50,716 nt of DNA from Bacteroidales bacterium UBA1216 (GTDB lineage Bacteria; Bacteroidota; Bacteroidia; Bacteroidales; Paludibacteraceae). The stretch covers positions 1 through 50,716 of the forward strand of contig DBXI01000034.1 in the NCBI GenBank assembly GCA_002309255.1, in the 5' to 3' direction. Within the stretch, counting starts at the first letter, position 1, and the number at the start of each line of letters is the position of its first letter. The translations under genes and the position numbers were made by a program. The notes beneath the pieces were generated by a model. It was not told where the DNA came from. It worked only from the letters and a program-made list of their open reading frames with translations, and ran no database searches. This document shows, one piece after another, positions 8,314 to 17,647 of this stretch.

Positions 8314-8799
8314 TCATGCTTGCTCATCAAAATCCGTTACTATCAGTTGCCTGTCGCCGTTAGGCTGGGGTAGGATGCGTACATACACTGTATCATCCGG
8401 CAGCAGTTGCTCTATCATCTCCGGCCACTCGATGAAGCAGTAGTTGCCGGAATAGAGATACTCCTCAGCTCCCATATCCATCGCCTCACGGATATCCTTG
8501 AGTCGGTAGCAGTCGAAGTGATACACCTCGCCCTTATACGGGCTTTCCACGTCATACACATTAACGATGGCAAACGTCGGGCTGTTCACCACATCCGTTG
8601 TACCCATCTCATCACACAGGTGCTTGATGAACGTCGTCTTACCCGCACCCATCTGACCATCGAACGCAAACACCCGGTGCCCTTCATTCCGACTAAGCAG
8701 ATCAAGTGCACTTACCTCCTGTCCTTGCTCATCAAGCAGCAACAGATCGTCTTTTTCGTCCATTTTGAGTGTATACGAATACATATTCTTGCTTTTCAT
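8314..8799 (-). CDS. tsaE: tRNA threonylcarbamoyladenosine biosynthesis ATPase TsaE
   Basis: TsaE is the ATPase partner of TsaB and TsaD in making t6A at position 37 of ANN-decoding tRNAs. The 161-residue product has Walker A GQMGAGKTT at 48-56, then VNSPTFAIVNVY, HFDCYRL and CFIEWPE, all characteristic of the family. The N-terminal extension of about 15 residues is slightly longer than average. The start is 7 bp after the uvrC stop, so the two are probably co-transcribed. Confidence 0.93.
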   Translation of the reverse strand: MKSKNMYSYTLKMDEKDDLLLLDEQGQEVSALDLLSRNEGHRVFAFDGQMGAGKTTFIKHLCDEMGTTDVVNSPTFAIVNVYDVESPYKGEVYHFDCYRLKDIREAMDMGAEEYLYSGNYCFIEWPEMIEQLLPDDTVYVRILPQPNGDRQLIVTDFDEQA

Positions 8800-8806
8800 T
8801 AAAATC

Positions 8807-10627
8807 TCAGCGCGTTATTTTAGCCTGAAAATACTCGTAAAGCATTGTACCTCTGCGTGTTCCGAGTATACTAATCCATTCGTCCTTTTCTGCCAAACCA
8901 GCGCGCTTCACAGAACCGAAATGTTGCAGTATCTTCTGCTTGGTTACTGCTCCAACTCCTTGAATATCATCCAATTCACTACTCACTTGCAGCTTACTTC
9001 TCTTCTTTTTATGGTACGTGATGGCAAATCGGTGCACCTCGTCTTGAATACTCGTCAGCAATCGGAAGGTCTCGCTGGTAACTTGCAGCCCAAACTCCAT
9101 CGGAGGAAAACCGTAGAGTAGGGTTTGGGTGCGGTGCTTGTCGTCTTTCTTCAATCCGGCGATAGGTATATGTAGTCCCAACTGATCCTCCACTGCCTCA
9201 CGTATAGCATGCATTTGTCCGATGCCTCCGTCAGCTATGATCAGGTTAGGTAGTTCCTCACCATTATCAATCATCCGTTGATACCGTCTTCTTACCACTT
9301 CGCGCATCGTAGCATAATCATCTTGTCCGACCACCTCTTTCACCTCAAATCGCTTGTAGTCGCTCTTGCTCGGCTTGGCTTTCTTAAACACCACGCACGC
9401 CGACACCGCACTCGATCCCTGGATGCTCGAGTTATCAAATGCATCAATCGTCATCGGCAACATCGGTAATCCGATTAGTTTCTGCAACTCGGTCAATATG
9501 CGAATTGCCCGTTGATCCGGATTAAGTTTGTCCGCTTGCTTCAATCTGTCCGCCTTATACTGCCTTACGTTCTGTTGTGCAAGATCAAGCAACTTCTTCC
9601 GATCACCCGAGGTGGCAATGTTGATCAGCAGATCATCGCCTACATAATCCGGTATGAACGGAACAAGGATATCTTTTGTTTGGCTATCCAGCAGTTCGCG
9701 CAGTGTAGTTATGCCCTGCGCCAGCAGTTCTTCGCGCGACTCATCCAGCTTGCGCTTGCACTCCAGTGTACGTCCTTGCACGATACTACCGTTGTGCACA
9801 TGTAGCATGCTGATGTAGATCTGATCATCTTGCTCGTCGTAGCCGAACACATCCAGTTCGCTGATTGTGGTATTAGTGACCACCGTTTTGGTGCGGAACT
9901 TCTCCACCAGCAGGTACTGCTGCTTGACGCGTTCGGCTTCCTCGTAGCGCATCTGAGACGACAATTCCATCATCTGCTCCATCAGTTGCCGACTGATCTC
10001 ATGCGCATCACCGCGGATGATCTTCTTGGCAGACTGAATAAATTCGCTGTACTGCTCATCCTGCACGCGCTGCTCGCATATACCGCAGCACTTCTTTATA
10101 TGGTACTTAAGGCACACCTTGTACTTGCCCTTCTGCACCCCATCGGGTGTGACCGGTGAGTTGCACGTACGAATAGGGTAGAGCTTATGAATCAATTCGA
10201 GCACTGTGTCCGCAGCATTGGTGAAGCTATAGGGACCAAAGTACTCCGCACCTTGCCTGTCAACCTGACGCGTCTTGAAGATGCGCGGATAAGCCTCTTT
10301 CGTTATGCATATATACGGATAACTCTTGCCGTCCTTGAGCAGGATATTATAGCGCGGCTGATACTGCTTGATCAGGTTGTTCTCCAGCAGGAACGCGTCC
10401 TGCTCACTACCTACCACCACATACTTGATATCCGCTATATGCGCCACCAGTTGCCGCGTCTTGAGGGACACCTGATCCTTTACGAAGTAACTGCTTACGC
10501 GTCGTTTTAGGTTCTTGGCTTTGCCTACGTAGATCACCGTACCATCCTTATCCAGATGTTGATAGACACCCGGTTGTTCAGGCATGCGCTGAAGAATAGA
10601 CGCAATATGTTCGTCTTTTGCGCTCAT
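8807..10627 (-). CDS. uvrC: Excinuclease ABC subunit C
   Basis: UvrC makes the two incisions in nucleotide excision repair after damage loading by UvrA and UvrB. The 606-residue product begins with the GIY-YIG nuclease domain (QPGVYQHL, VIYVGKAKNLKRRVSSY, about 16-45). A UvrBC (UVR) motif follows near 205-240, then the RNase H-like nuclease core (IDAFDNSSIQGSSAV, near 400, and LIIADGG near 470). It ends in a helix-hairpin-helix pair (LDDIQGVGAVTKQKILQHFGS). Length is typical. It lies between apt (71 bp upstream) and tsaE (7 bp downstream), all on the minus strand. Confidence 0.97.
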   Translation of the reverse strand: MSAKDEHIASILQRMPEQPGVYQHLDKDGTVIYVGKAKNLKRRVSSYFVKDQVSLKTRQLVAHIADIKYVVVGSEQDAFLLENNLIKQYQPRYNILLKDGKSYPYICITKEAYPRIFKTRQVDRQGAEYFGPYSFTNAADTVLELIHKLYPIRTCNSPVTPDGVQKGKYKVCLKYHIKKCCGICEQRVQDEQYSEFIQSAKKIIRGDAHEISRQLMEQMMELSSQMRYEEAERVKQQYLLVEKFRTKTVVTNTTISELDVFGYDEQDDQIYISMLHVHNGSIVQGRTLECKRKLDESREELLAQGITTLRELLDSQTKDILVPFIPDYVGDDLLINIATSGDRKKLLDLAQQNVRQYKADRLKQADKLNPDQRAIRILTELQKLIGLPMLPMTIDAFDNSSIQGSSAVSACVVFKKAKPSKSDYKRFEVKEVVGQDDYATMREVVRRRYQRMIDNGEELPNLIIADGGIGQMHAIREAVEDQLGLHIPIAGLKKDDKHRTQTLLYGFPPMEFGLQVTSETFRLLTSIQDEVHRFAITYHKKKRSKLQVSSELDDIQGVGAVTKQKILQHFGSVKRAGLAEKDEWISILGTRRGTMLYEYFQAKITR

Positions 10628-10698
10628 CGGTTTAATCTTTCGCGCTCTGTTGGTTCGTCCTTTGTGCTCGTGTTATAGAGTGCCGTGTACCAGATAGA

Positions 10699-11244
10699 TT
10701 ATTCATCTACCTCTATGCCCATCAGGCAATCCACCTCAACATCCGGCTCTTTCTCCTTCAGATATTTACGGCCATCCAAACCTTCCAGCTCGATCAGGCA
10801 GTTGACGTATAACTTCTTCACTCCCAGTTTACGCACCAGCTCAATGGCTGCCACCATCGAACCACCCGTAGCCAGTATATCATCATGGATCAGCACTACA
10901 TCATCCGGACTGAGTGCATCCTTATGGATCTGGATGATATCCACGCCATACTCCTTTTCGTAACTGGCCTGAATGGTTTCTGCCGGCAACTTGTTGTGCT
11001 TGCGGATAGGTACGAATCCAGCGCCCAGTTCGATAGCAATAGCCGGTGCCAGAATGAAACCTCTCGACTCGATTCCCACCACCTTGGTGATGCCCTTGTC
11101 GCGGTACATCTCCACCAGCTTGTCGCGCATGAAGCGCAACTCTTCCGCATTGTCAATTATGGTTGTGATGTCCTTGAATTGGATTCCCGGCTTCGGGAAA
11201 TCAGGCACGTTGCGTACATCCTGTTTCAGTTGTTCAATTGTCAT
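10699..11244 (-). CDS. apt: Adenine phosphoribosyltransferase
   Basis: Apt salvages adenine by joining it to PRPP to give AMP. The 181-residue product has the N-terminal FPKPGIQFKDIT motif, VVGIESRGFILAPAIA, and the PRPP-binding loop VVLIHDDILATGGSM near residues 118-132. Length and motifs are standard. It is the first minus-strand gene downstream of the parS-containing gap after mnmG. Confidence 0.97.
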   Translation of the reverse strand: MTIEQLKQDVRNVPDFPKPGIQFKDITTIIDNAEELRFMRDKLVEMYRDKGITKVVGIESRGFILAPAIAIELGAGFVPIRKHNKLPAETIQASYEKEYGVDIIQIHKDALSPDDVVLIHDDILATGGSMVAAIELVRKLGVKKLYVNCLIELEGLDGRKYLKEKEPDVEVDCLMGIEVDE

Positions 11245-11279
11245 ATCGGTTGATCTTTATGGTTATCAATTTTATGCAA

Positions 11280-11295
11280 TGTTCCACGTGAAACA
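11280..11295. other. parS chromosome partition site
   Basis: The 16-bp TGTTCCACGTGAAACA is an exact match to the ParB-binding consensus TGTTNCACGTGAAACA. It is palindromic except at one position. It lies in the gap between mnmG and apt and overlaps no gene. ParB would nucleate here and recruit SMC, and such sites cluster near the replication origin in most bacteria. No other copy is present in the window; other CACGTG words lack the TGTT/AACA arms. Confidence 0.88.
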
Positions 11296-11332
11296 TTTCT
11301 GTCCTTTTTAAATATCAAATATCAAATGTCAA

Positions 11333-13210
11333 CTACCTCCCCATCAGCACCAGTAGCACGCTGATATCATTGGGACTCACACCCGGTATGCGCGAAGCGT
11401 CGCCGATGGTCTTGGGTTGTAGTTTAGTCAGCTTCTGTCGCGCCTCAGTGGATAGCGACTGTAGTTCACCGTAGCGAAAATCAGCAGGGATCTTAATCGC
11501 ATCCAATCGGTGCAGCTTGTCTGCCGCCATGCGTTCGCGAGCAATATAGCCGCTGTACTTAACATCAATCTCCACGCTATCGATGATCTCATCCATACGC
11601 GAACCAAAGCTATCTGCAACCAGCTTTAAATCCGGTGTGCAATCGATGATCATCCGTAGGTTAATAGCAGGACGGCACAACATTTCCCTAAGTGACCCAT
11701 GCGCAGAGGATGCAGCGTAACCGTTCTGCTCAAGCAGCGACCGATAAACAGGATTGGTGCACGAGGTGGATTCGAGGTAGTCAAGCAGTATGCGCTTGGC
11801 TTCCTGCTTGGAGATATAATAATTGTAGCGGGTAGCATCTGCCAAACCTAACTCATAGGATCTTGTAGTCAGACGTTCATCAGCATTGTCCTGTCGAAGC
11901 AGGATGCGGTACTCGGCTCGCGAGGTGAACATCCTATATGGTTCATCTACACCCTTATGTGTCAGATCATCGATCAGTACCCCTATATAACTCTCATCAC
12001 GCATCAGCACGAACGGCTTGCCACCGATAATATTCTGATGCGCATTGATGCCTGCCACTATACCTTGTCCTGCTGCTTCCTCGTAGCCCGTAGTGCCATT
12101 GATCTGTCCGGCAAAGAAAAGGTTGCGGATCAGCTTGGTCTCCAGCGTCTCGTGCAGTTGGGTGGGATCGAAATAATCATATTCGATAGCATAGCCCGGT
12201 CGGTACATAACGCAATGCTCCAGCCCGCGTACCGAGCGCAAGGCTTCGAGCTGGATCTGCCAAGGCATAGATGAACTGAAACCGTTGACGTAATACTCGT
12301 TGGAGTCAACACCTTCCGGTTCGAGGAATAGCTGATGTTGTTCCTTATCAGCAAAGGTGACAATCTTCGTTTCTATGCTTGGACAGTACCGAGGGCCTAT
12401 GCTCTGTATCTGTCCGTTATAGAGTGGCGAATCGGGTAATCCGCGACGCAGTATATCATGCGTAGTTGGATTGGTATAGGTGATGAAACAGCTCATCTGC
12501 TTCAGTTCGCGGCGTACATCTGGCAGGTAACTAAACTTCTCCTCCGTCACATCGCCTTGCTGCTCTTGCATGGCAGCAAAATCAATGCTGCGCTTATCCA
12601 GACGAGCAGGTGTTCCCGTCTTCATCCTATGAGAAACAAACCCCAAACCAACCAACTGATCAGTGATACCCACACTGGCCTTTTCGGCTATTCGTCCGCC
12701 TGGAATCTGCGTGCGTCCGAAATGCAATAATCCCGATAGGAACGTACCATTAGTGAGGATAACAGCATGTGCACGAAAGGTTACTCCCAGGCGCGTCACC
12801 ACACCGGCTACTACCTGATGGTCTATAACAATTTGTACTACTTCATCCTGCCAGATATGCAGGTTATCGGTCGTGGTCAGACTGTTGATCCACTGCCGGA
12901 TGAACTGCTTGCGGTCGCTCTGACTGCGCGGACTCCACATAGCGGCACCCTTACTCTTATTGAGCATACGGAACTGGATTGCCGATAAGTCCGTAACGAT
13001 ACCCATCTGTCCGCCTAACGCATCTATCTCTCTGACTATCTGCCCCTTAGCAATACCTCCTATGGCAGGATTGCAGCTCATCTGTCCGATGGTGTTCATA
13101 TCCATCGTGATCAACAGTGTGCGGCTGCCCAGATGGGCTGCAGCGGATGCTGCCTCGCAACCTGCGTGGCCAGCACCTACAACGATAATATCATATTCAA
13201 AATCAGCCAT
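11333..13210 (-). CDS. mnmG: tRNA uridine-34 carboxymethylaminomethyl modification enzyme MnmG
   Basis: MnmG works with MnmE to add carboxymethylaminomethyl to the wobble uridine of several tRNAs. The 625-residue flavoprotein starts with the FAD-binding motif VVGAGHAGCEAA (about 10-21), followed by MSCNPAIGGIAKG. It contains the GRYCPSIE-type segment (RYCPSIETKIVTF), GQINGTTGYEEAAGQG near 375, and a helical C-terminus (YSGYIARE, IPGVSPNDIS). The gene order mnmG near a parS site fits an origin-proximal position, as gidA often has. Length is normal. Confidence 0.97.
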   Translation of the reverse strand: MADFEYDIIVVGAGHAGCEAASAAAHLGSRTLLITMDMNTIGQMSCNPAIGGIAKGQIVREIDALGGQMGIVTDLSAIQFRMLNKSKGAAMWSPRSQSDRKQFIRQWINSLTTTDNLHIWQDEVVQIVIDHQVVAGVVTRLGVTFRAHAVILTNGTFLSGLLHFGRTQIPGGRIAEKASVGITDQLVGLGFVSHRMKTGTPARLDKRSIDFAAMQEQQGDVTEEKFSYLPDVRRELKQMSCFITYTNPTTHDILRRGLPDSPLYNGQIQSIGPRYCPSIETKIVTFADKEQHQLFLEPEGVDSNEYYVNGFSSSMPWQIQLEALRSVRGLEHCVMYRPGYAIEYDYFDPTQLHETLETKLIRNLFFAGQINGTTGYEEAAGQGIVAGINAHQNIIGGKPFVLMRDESYIGVLIDDLTHKGVDEPYRMFTSRAEYRILLRQDNADERLTTRSYELGLADATRYNYYISKQEAKRILLDYLESTSCTNPVYRSLLEQNGYAASSAHGSLREMLCRPAINLRMIIDCTPDLKLVADSFGSRMDEIIDSVEIDVKYSGYIARERMAADKLHRLDAIKIPADFRYGELQSLSTEARQKLTKLQPKTIGDASRIPGVSPNDISVLLVLMGR

Positions 13211-13236
13211 CTGTCAGTCAGATAGGGTATATGCTG

Positions 13237-13662
13237 TTACCGCCTGTGCCACTTCCATTCGCCATTGAGCGATGATGGATAAACGGACCGCATCTGCGGA
13301 TGAAAAGCATCCTCGAAATAATGAATGTCAGCTATTCGGTTGGTTGCCCTGTCCCAGAGGATACCGCTTATATCAAACCGCAAGTTCTTGTCGATGTTAT
13401 GATGCTTGACGTACGCATTACCGGCAACTGTCATGAACCGCCGTTTGTGCTCATCCACATACTGCTCGGGATTGACCTCGCCAAATGTGGTTGTGCGCGT
13501 CTTAACCTCCACGAACACAATGTGTTGCTTGTTCTCAGCTATGATGTCTATCTCGATGTTTCCCAGTCGCCAGTTGCGCTCGCGAATCTTGTACCCATGT
13601 TTGGTCAGATACTCGCAAGTAGCATCCTCGCCCATGTGACCTATGTCGTTATGTAGCGCCAT
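13237..13662 (-). CDS. YraN/UPF0102 family endonuclease-like protein
   Basis: This small protein has a PD-(D/E)XK-like nuclease fold, suspected to act on DNA or recombination intermediates; its cellular role is not settled. The 141-residue product has GHMGEDATCEYLTKHGY at the N-terminus and the core motif GNIEIDIIAENKQHIVFVEVKTR, read as E-D-ExK: E in GNIEID, D in DII and E-x-K in VEVK. It is about 20 residues longer than usual at the C-terminus. It starts 12 bp after the topA stop and ends 26 bp before mnmG, so the three may share a transcript. Confidence 0.9.
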   Translation of the reverse strand: MALHNDIGHMGEDATCEYLTKHGYKIRERNWRLGNIEIDIIAENKQHIVFVEVKTRTTTFGEVNPEQYVDEHKRRFMTVAGNAYVKHHNIDKNLRFDISGILWDRATNRIADIHYFEDAFHPQMRSVYPSSLNGEWKWHRR

Positions 13663-13674
13663 AGCTGTTAGCGT

Positions 13675-15999
13675 TTACTTGCTTCGTCTGCGCACGAATC
13701 GTTTCTTCGGTTCGGTATCAGTAGGCGCAGCATTGATGAGTGTTATAGCCTGCTCTTGCGTCATATGCTCCACATCGGTGGATTTAGGGATGCGGTAATT
13801 CGTTTCGCCCTGCTTGATGTACGCGCCAAAGCGTCCGCGCAACACCTTGATCTCGCCCCAATCATGAATGGGCAGCGCAGCGTTCTGCTTCTGTTCCACG
13901 AGAGCTACGGCATCCTCCAATGTCATGCTGAACGGGTCTTTGCCTTTGGGTAGGGATGCGAATGTTTTGCCGATGCGTACGTAGGGGCCGAACTTGCCAT
14001 CAGCCACTATCACCTCTTCGCCATTATGCATACCCAGCGTGATTGGCAGTGCCTGTGCAAACAACTCCAGTGCCTCGTCGAGCGTTATGGTGAAGATCGA
14101 TTGACCTTTCTGCAACGATGCAAACCGCGGTTTATCGCCATCGGTATTACCGATCTGCACGCAGGGGCCATTCTTCGTGATACGCACTATAACCTCCTCA
14201 CCCGTCTTCGGATCAACACCCAGTGTGCGCCCGGCAATCTTGCCTGTCGGCACTTGACTGATCAAGGGATGGAAGGTCTTGTAGAACTTGTCCACAATGT
14301 TCGTCCACTCGGCTTTTCCTTCGGCTATACGGTCAAAGTTCTCTTCCTCTTTGGCGGTGAAATCGTAACTTAGTATAGCGGGGAACTGCTCAACGAGGAA
14401 ATCATTCGTTATGCGTCCCAGATCGGTTGGCAGCAGGCGTTGCGACTCTGCGCCTACGTTCTCTTGCTGTTTCTTTTCTGCTATGCTTCCGTTCTTTAGG
14501 GTCAGGGTGGTAAAGGTGCGTTTCTTGCCTGGCACATTTCCACGCTGCACGTAGTCGCGCGCCTGGATTGTCTCTATGGTAGTGGCGTACGTTGACGGTC
14601 GTCCTATCTCCAGTTCCTCCATCTTCTTGACCAACGTGGCTTCGTTGTAGCGTGACGGCGCGGCGGTGAAGCTCTCGCGTGCTATGCTCTTGTCCAGTGT
14701 GAGCATAGCACCTTCGTTCATGGCGGGCATCAGTCCGGCTGCTTCCTGCTCGTCGTCATCATCATTAGATTGTACGTACGCACGCATGAACCCGTCAAAC
14801 AGCACCACCTCACCGCTGGCCACGAACAGATAAGGCGCCGCAGGTGTGGCGATCTCGATACGAGTCTGCTCCAGTTCGGCATCAGCCATCTGCGAGGCAA
14901 TGGTACGTTTGCGGATCAGGTCGTACAGCTTGCGCTCATCCTCGTTGCTGCCGGCTGTCACATGATTGATGTACGACGGACGGATAGCCTCGTGCGCCTC
15001 CTGTGCGCCCTTGCTGGTGGTGTGGTAGTTACGCGCCTTGTGGTACAGATCGCCGTAGGTTTCGATGATCTGCTTCTTGGCGGTGCCTATAGCTAATGAT
15101 GACAGGTTGACCGAGTCTGTACGCATGTACGTTATATGTCCCGCCTCATAGAGCGATTGCGCCAGGCGCATCGTTTTGGCTACGGGAAAATGCAACTTAC
15201 GCGCAGCCTCCTGCTGTAGCAGAGAGGTGGTGAACGGCGGTGCCGGTGTGCGATGTACCGGACGCTTCTGGATAGATTGAATGGTGAATGTAGTGTTCAC
15301 GCAAGACTGCATGAACGCACGTGCCTCCTGTTCAGTAGCAAAACGATGGTTAAGCTCGGTGTGCAGAGTCACCTTTTCGCCTTGCTGGTCTTGGCCGATG
15401 AAGTCGGCAGACACCTTGAACTGCGCGGTAGGCACGAAGGCTTCGATCTCCCGCTCACGCTCCACCACCAGACGTACAACCACCGATTGTACACGTCCGG
15501 CACTCAGTCCAGCGGCTACCTTGCGCCACAGTACAGGGCTGAGCTCAAAGCCTACTATACGATCCAGCACGCGGCGGGCTTGCTGGGCGTTAACCAGGTT
15601 ATAATCAATGTCGCGCGGATGAGCCATGCCTTCCTTGACAACATCTTCGGTAATCATGTTGAAGGTCACACGCCGGGTCTTCTCAGGTGTGAGATGAAGA
15701 ACCTCCTTCAGATGCCATGCTATAGCCTCTCCTTCACGGTCTTCATCGGATGCCAACCATACGATATCCGCGTTGTTGGATTCCTTGCGAAGATTGTCGA
15801 TCAGGTGCATCTTGGACGGCTCCAACACATAGTTGGGAGCATAGTTGTGCTCAAAATCAATGCCGATATTATGCTTTCCCGCACCTTCAATGTCACGAAT
15901 ATGCCCCTGCGAGGAGAGCACTTGGTAGTCCGATCCAAGAATCTTTTTAATCGTTTTGATCTTGGAAGGAGACTCTACAATTACTAAATTTTTACTCAT
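13675..15999 (-). CDS. topA: DNA topoisomerase I
   Basis: TopA relaxes negative supercoils through a transient 5'-phosphotyrosyl break in one strand. The 774-residue product begins with the Toprim domain (LVIVESPSKIKTI, then SDEDREGEAIAWH with the acidic DxD-E metal site). The gate region carries the active tyrosine in HITYMRTDSVNLS near residue 295. The C-terminus has repeated TopA-C beta modules (GPCVQIG, FGPYVRIG, FGAYIKQG), without the cysteine zinc ribbons of the E. coli enzyme, which is usual in Bacteroidota. It ends in a basic tail (KKRFVRRRSK). A promoter sits just upstream at 16028-16059. Confidence 0.97.
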   Translation of the reverse strand: MSKNLVIVESPSKIKTIKKILGSDYQVLSSQGHIRDIEGAGKHNIGIDFEHNYAPNYVLEPSKMHLIDNLRKESNNADIVWLASDEDREGEAIAWHLKEVLHLTPEKTRRVTFNMITEDVVKEGMAHPRDIDYNLVNAQQARRVLDRIVGFELSPVLWRKVAAGLSAGRVQSVVVRLVVEREREIEAFVPTAQFKVSADFIGQDQQGEKVTLHTELNHRFATEQEARAFMQSCVNTTFTIQSIQKRPVHRTPAPPFTTSLLQQEAARKLHFPVAKTMRLAQSLYEAGHITYMRTDSVNLSSLAIGTAKKQIIETYGDLYHKARNYHTTSKGAQEAHEAIRPSYINHVTAGSNEDERKLYDLIRKRTIASQMADAELEQTRIEIATPAAPYLFVASGEVVLFDGFMRAYVQSNDDDDEQEAAGLMPAMNEGAMLTLDKSIARESFTAAPSRYNEATLVKKMEELEIGRPSTYATTIETIQARDYVQRGNVPGKKRTFTTLTLKNGSIAEKKQQENVGAESQRLLPTDLGRITNDFLVEQFPAILSYDFTAKEEENFDRIAEGKAEWTNIVDKFYKTFHPLISQVPTGKIAGRTLGVDPKTGEEVIVRITKNGPCVQIGNTDGDKPRFASLQKGQSIFTITLDEALELFAQALPITLGMHNGEEVIVADGKFGPYVRIGKTFASLPKGKDPFSMTLEDAVALVEQKQNAALPIHDWGEIKVLRGRFGAYIKQGETNYRIPKSTDVEHMTQEQAITLINAAPTDTEPKKRFVRRRSK

Positions 16000-16027
16000 T
16001 TACGCTACTGTATCAGAAAAACGGCTG

Positions 16028-16059
16028 CAAATATACAACAATTTTTCTAAAAAAGCAAA
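16028..16059 (-). promoter_or_regulatory. Promoter of topA
   Basis: On the minus strand, TTTG (complement of 16056-16059) and TATATTTG (complement of 16028-16035) are 20 bp apart, and the topA start is 28 bp beyond the -7 box. The rest of the divergent topA-trxA gap (16060-16288) contains no exact -33/-7 pair for trxA; the best candidate is a TATTTTTA at 16234-16241. Confidence 0.75.
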
Positions 16060-16288
16060 TAGTTTGCGATTTTTTTATCTTGTTTTGCCAAAAATTGGAA
16101 TTGTGCAATATTTGTTGTAACTTTTTCATAAAGTCATGTCAAGGTTCGCGTTTTGCTATGACGAGTTTGCGATATGCTCGTTTTTGGGGTGACGGAAATG
16201 GGTTAGACAAGGGTTGGGCACGATTTTTGTTAGTATTTTTAAGGTGAAATACACCGAAATTAAGGTGAAAATTAAACAGATTAAAGAT

Positions 16289-16603
16289 ATGGTACACGAA
16301 ATTACTGATTCAAACCTTAAGGATTTGTTGGCAGAGGGCAAACCCTTGGTAGTGGATTGCTGGGCACCATGGTGTGGACCGTGCAAGATGATGCACCCTG
16401 TGATTGACGAGTTGGCAGCCGACTATGACGGCAAGGCTATCATCGGCAAACTGAATGTGGACGAGAACCCTGATACATGCGAGCAGTTCGGCATCATGAA
16501 TATCCCCACCATTCTGTTCTTCAAGAACGGCGAGTTGGTGAATCGTAGCGTCGGCTACACGCCCAAGCCTCCCCCCCTGCCGCTGGTAGAGTCCATCCTT
16601 TAA
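16289..16603 (+). CDS. trxA: Thioredoxin
   Basis: This is a small cytosolic dithiol-disulfide reductant. From the ATG at 16289 the product has 104 residues with the redox site WCGPC at 28-32, the buried Asp before it (VVDCWAPW), and the cis-proline MNIPTILFF. I chose this start because it gives the standard thioredoxin length; the upstream in-frame extension to 16214 has no support. The last turn reads TPKPPPLPLVESIL, with a run of seven C in the DNA, where relatives have alanines or leucines, so this spot may be variable or mis-read. A tRNA gene follows 19 bp downstream. Confidence 0.93.
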   Translation: MVHEITDSNLKDLLAEGKPLVVDCWAPWCGPCKMMHPVIDELAADYDGKAIIGKLNVDENPDTCEQFGIMNIPTILFFKNGELVNRSVGYTPKPPPLPLVESIL

Positions 16604-16622
16604 GCGCGTAGCAAAAGGCGCG

Positions 16623-16696
16623 GGTCTGGTAGCTCAGTTGGATAGAGCAACAGCCTTCTAAGCTGTGGGTCCCGGGTTCGAATCCCGGCCGGATCA
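16623..16696 (+). tRNA. tRNA-Arg (anticodon UCU)
   Basis: A full cloverleaf can be folded: acceptor stem GGTCTGG with CCGGATC (two G-U pairs), D arm GCTC/GAGC, anticodon stem ACAGC/GCTGT with loop CTTCTAA (anticodon TCT at its centre), and T arm CCGGG-TTCGAAT-CCCGG, with discriminator A. CCA is not encoded. It reads AGA and AGG codons. It lies between trxA and rpoD on the same strand. Confidence 0.95.
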
Positions 16697-16704
16697 CATT
16701 AATA

Positions 16705-16725
16705 GTTGAAAGTTGAAAGTTGAAA
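16705..16725 (+). repeat. Tandem 7-bp microrepeat, GTTGAAA x3
   Basis: Three perfect copies of GTTGAAA lie between the tRNA and rpoD, followed by further TTGAAAC/TAAACTTTAAAC words. It belongs to the window-wide set of short imperfect tandem repeats. It lies in the probable rpoD leader. Confidence 0.8.
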
Positions 16726-16763
16726 GGTACTTCTTGAAACTCTAAACTTTAAACATCAAGAAT

Positions 16764-17633
16764 ATGCGTCAACTTAAGATTACTAAATCAATCACCAATC
16801 GCGAGTCGCAATCGCTGGATAAGTTCCTTCAGGAGATCGGCCGCGAAGACCTTATCTCCGTAGAAGAAGAAGTTGAACTGGCAGGTCGTATCCGCAATGG
16901 CGATATGGCAGCCCGCGAACGGTTGGTGAATGCCAATCTCCGATTCGTTGTTTCGGTAGCCAAGCAGTACCAGAACCAGGGATTGAGTCTTCCTGACCTT
17001 ATCAACGAAGGCAACGTCGGTTTGATCAAGGCCGCAGAGAAGTTCGATGAGACACGCGGATTCAAGTTCATCTCTTATGCCGTGTGGTGGATCCGTCAGG
17101 CTATCCTGCAAGCTCTGGCCGAGCAGGCACGTATAGTGCGTCTGCCCCTTAACCAGGTAGGTTCGCTTAATAAGATACAGAAAGCCTATTCCCGTTTCGA
17201 GCAGGAGTTTGAGCGTCGTCCGTCAGCCGAGGAGCTGGCGGAAGAGTTGGATATGCCGATCGATAAGATCGCCGAGGTGCTACGTATGCAAGGTCGTCAT
17301 GTCAGCATGGATGCTCCGTTTGTGGACGGCGAGGATAACAGCCTCATCGATGTTATGGAGAACCACGACTCGCCACGTGCCGACCGCGGACTGATCAGCG
17401 AATCGTTGACCAAGGAGATCGACCGCGCATTGGCCACCCTGAGTGAGCGTGAGCAACGCATCATACGTAAGTTCTTCGGCGTGGGAGAGAACTTCAAGCA
17501 GGAGAAAACCCTTGAAGAGATCGGTGAGGAGGAGGGGCTAACGCGTGAGCGCGTGCGCCAAATTAAGGAAAAAGCCTTGCACAACTTAGCCCAGAACTCG
17601 CGAAGCAAAGTATTGAGGACGTATCTCGGATAA
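16764..17633 (+). CDS. rpoD: Primary RNA polymerase sigma factor (RpoD/SigA type)
   Basis: This is the housekeeping sigma-70 factor that directs RNA polymerase to the TTG / TAnnTTTG promoters seen in the window. The 289-residue product lacks the long acidic region 1.1 and non-conserved region, as in other Bacteroidota. Region 1.2 (SLDKFLQEIGREDLISVEEE), region 2 (RFVVSVAKQYQNQGLSLPDLINEGNVG and the -10-binding RGFKFISYAVWWIRQAI, each a continuous stretch in the protein), region 3 (RRPSAEELAEELDM) and region 4.2 with its helix-turn-helix (LEEIGEEEGLTRERVRQIKE) are all present. It is followed at 14 bp by the HD hydrolase gene. Confidence 0.95.
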   Translation: MRQLKITKSITNRESQSLDKFLQEIGREDLISVEEEVELAGRIRNGDMAARERLVNANLRFVVSVAKQYQNQGLSLPDLINEGNVGLIKAAEKFDETRGFKFISYAVWWIRQAILQALAEQARIVRLPLNQVGSLNKIQKAYSRFEQEFERRPSAEELAEELDMPIDKIAEVLRMQGRHVSMDAPFVDGEDNSLIDVMENHDSPRADRGLISESLTKEIDRALATLSEREQRIIRKFFGVGENFKQEKTLEEIGEEEGLTRERVRQIKEKALHNLAQNSRSKVLRTYLG

Positions 17634-17647
17634 TATACAATTGGTGA

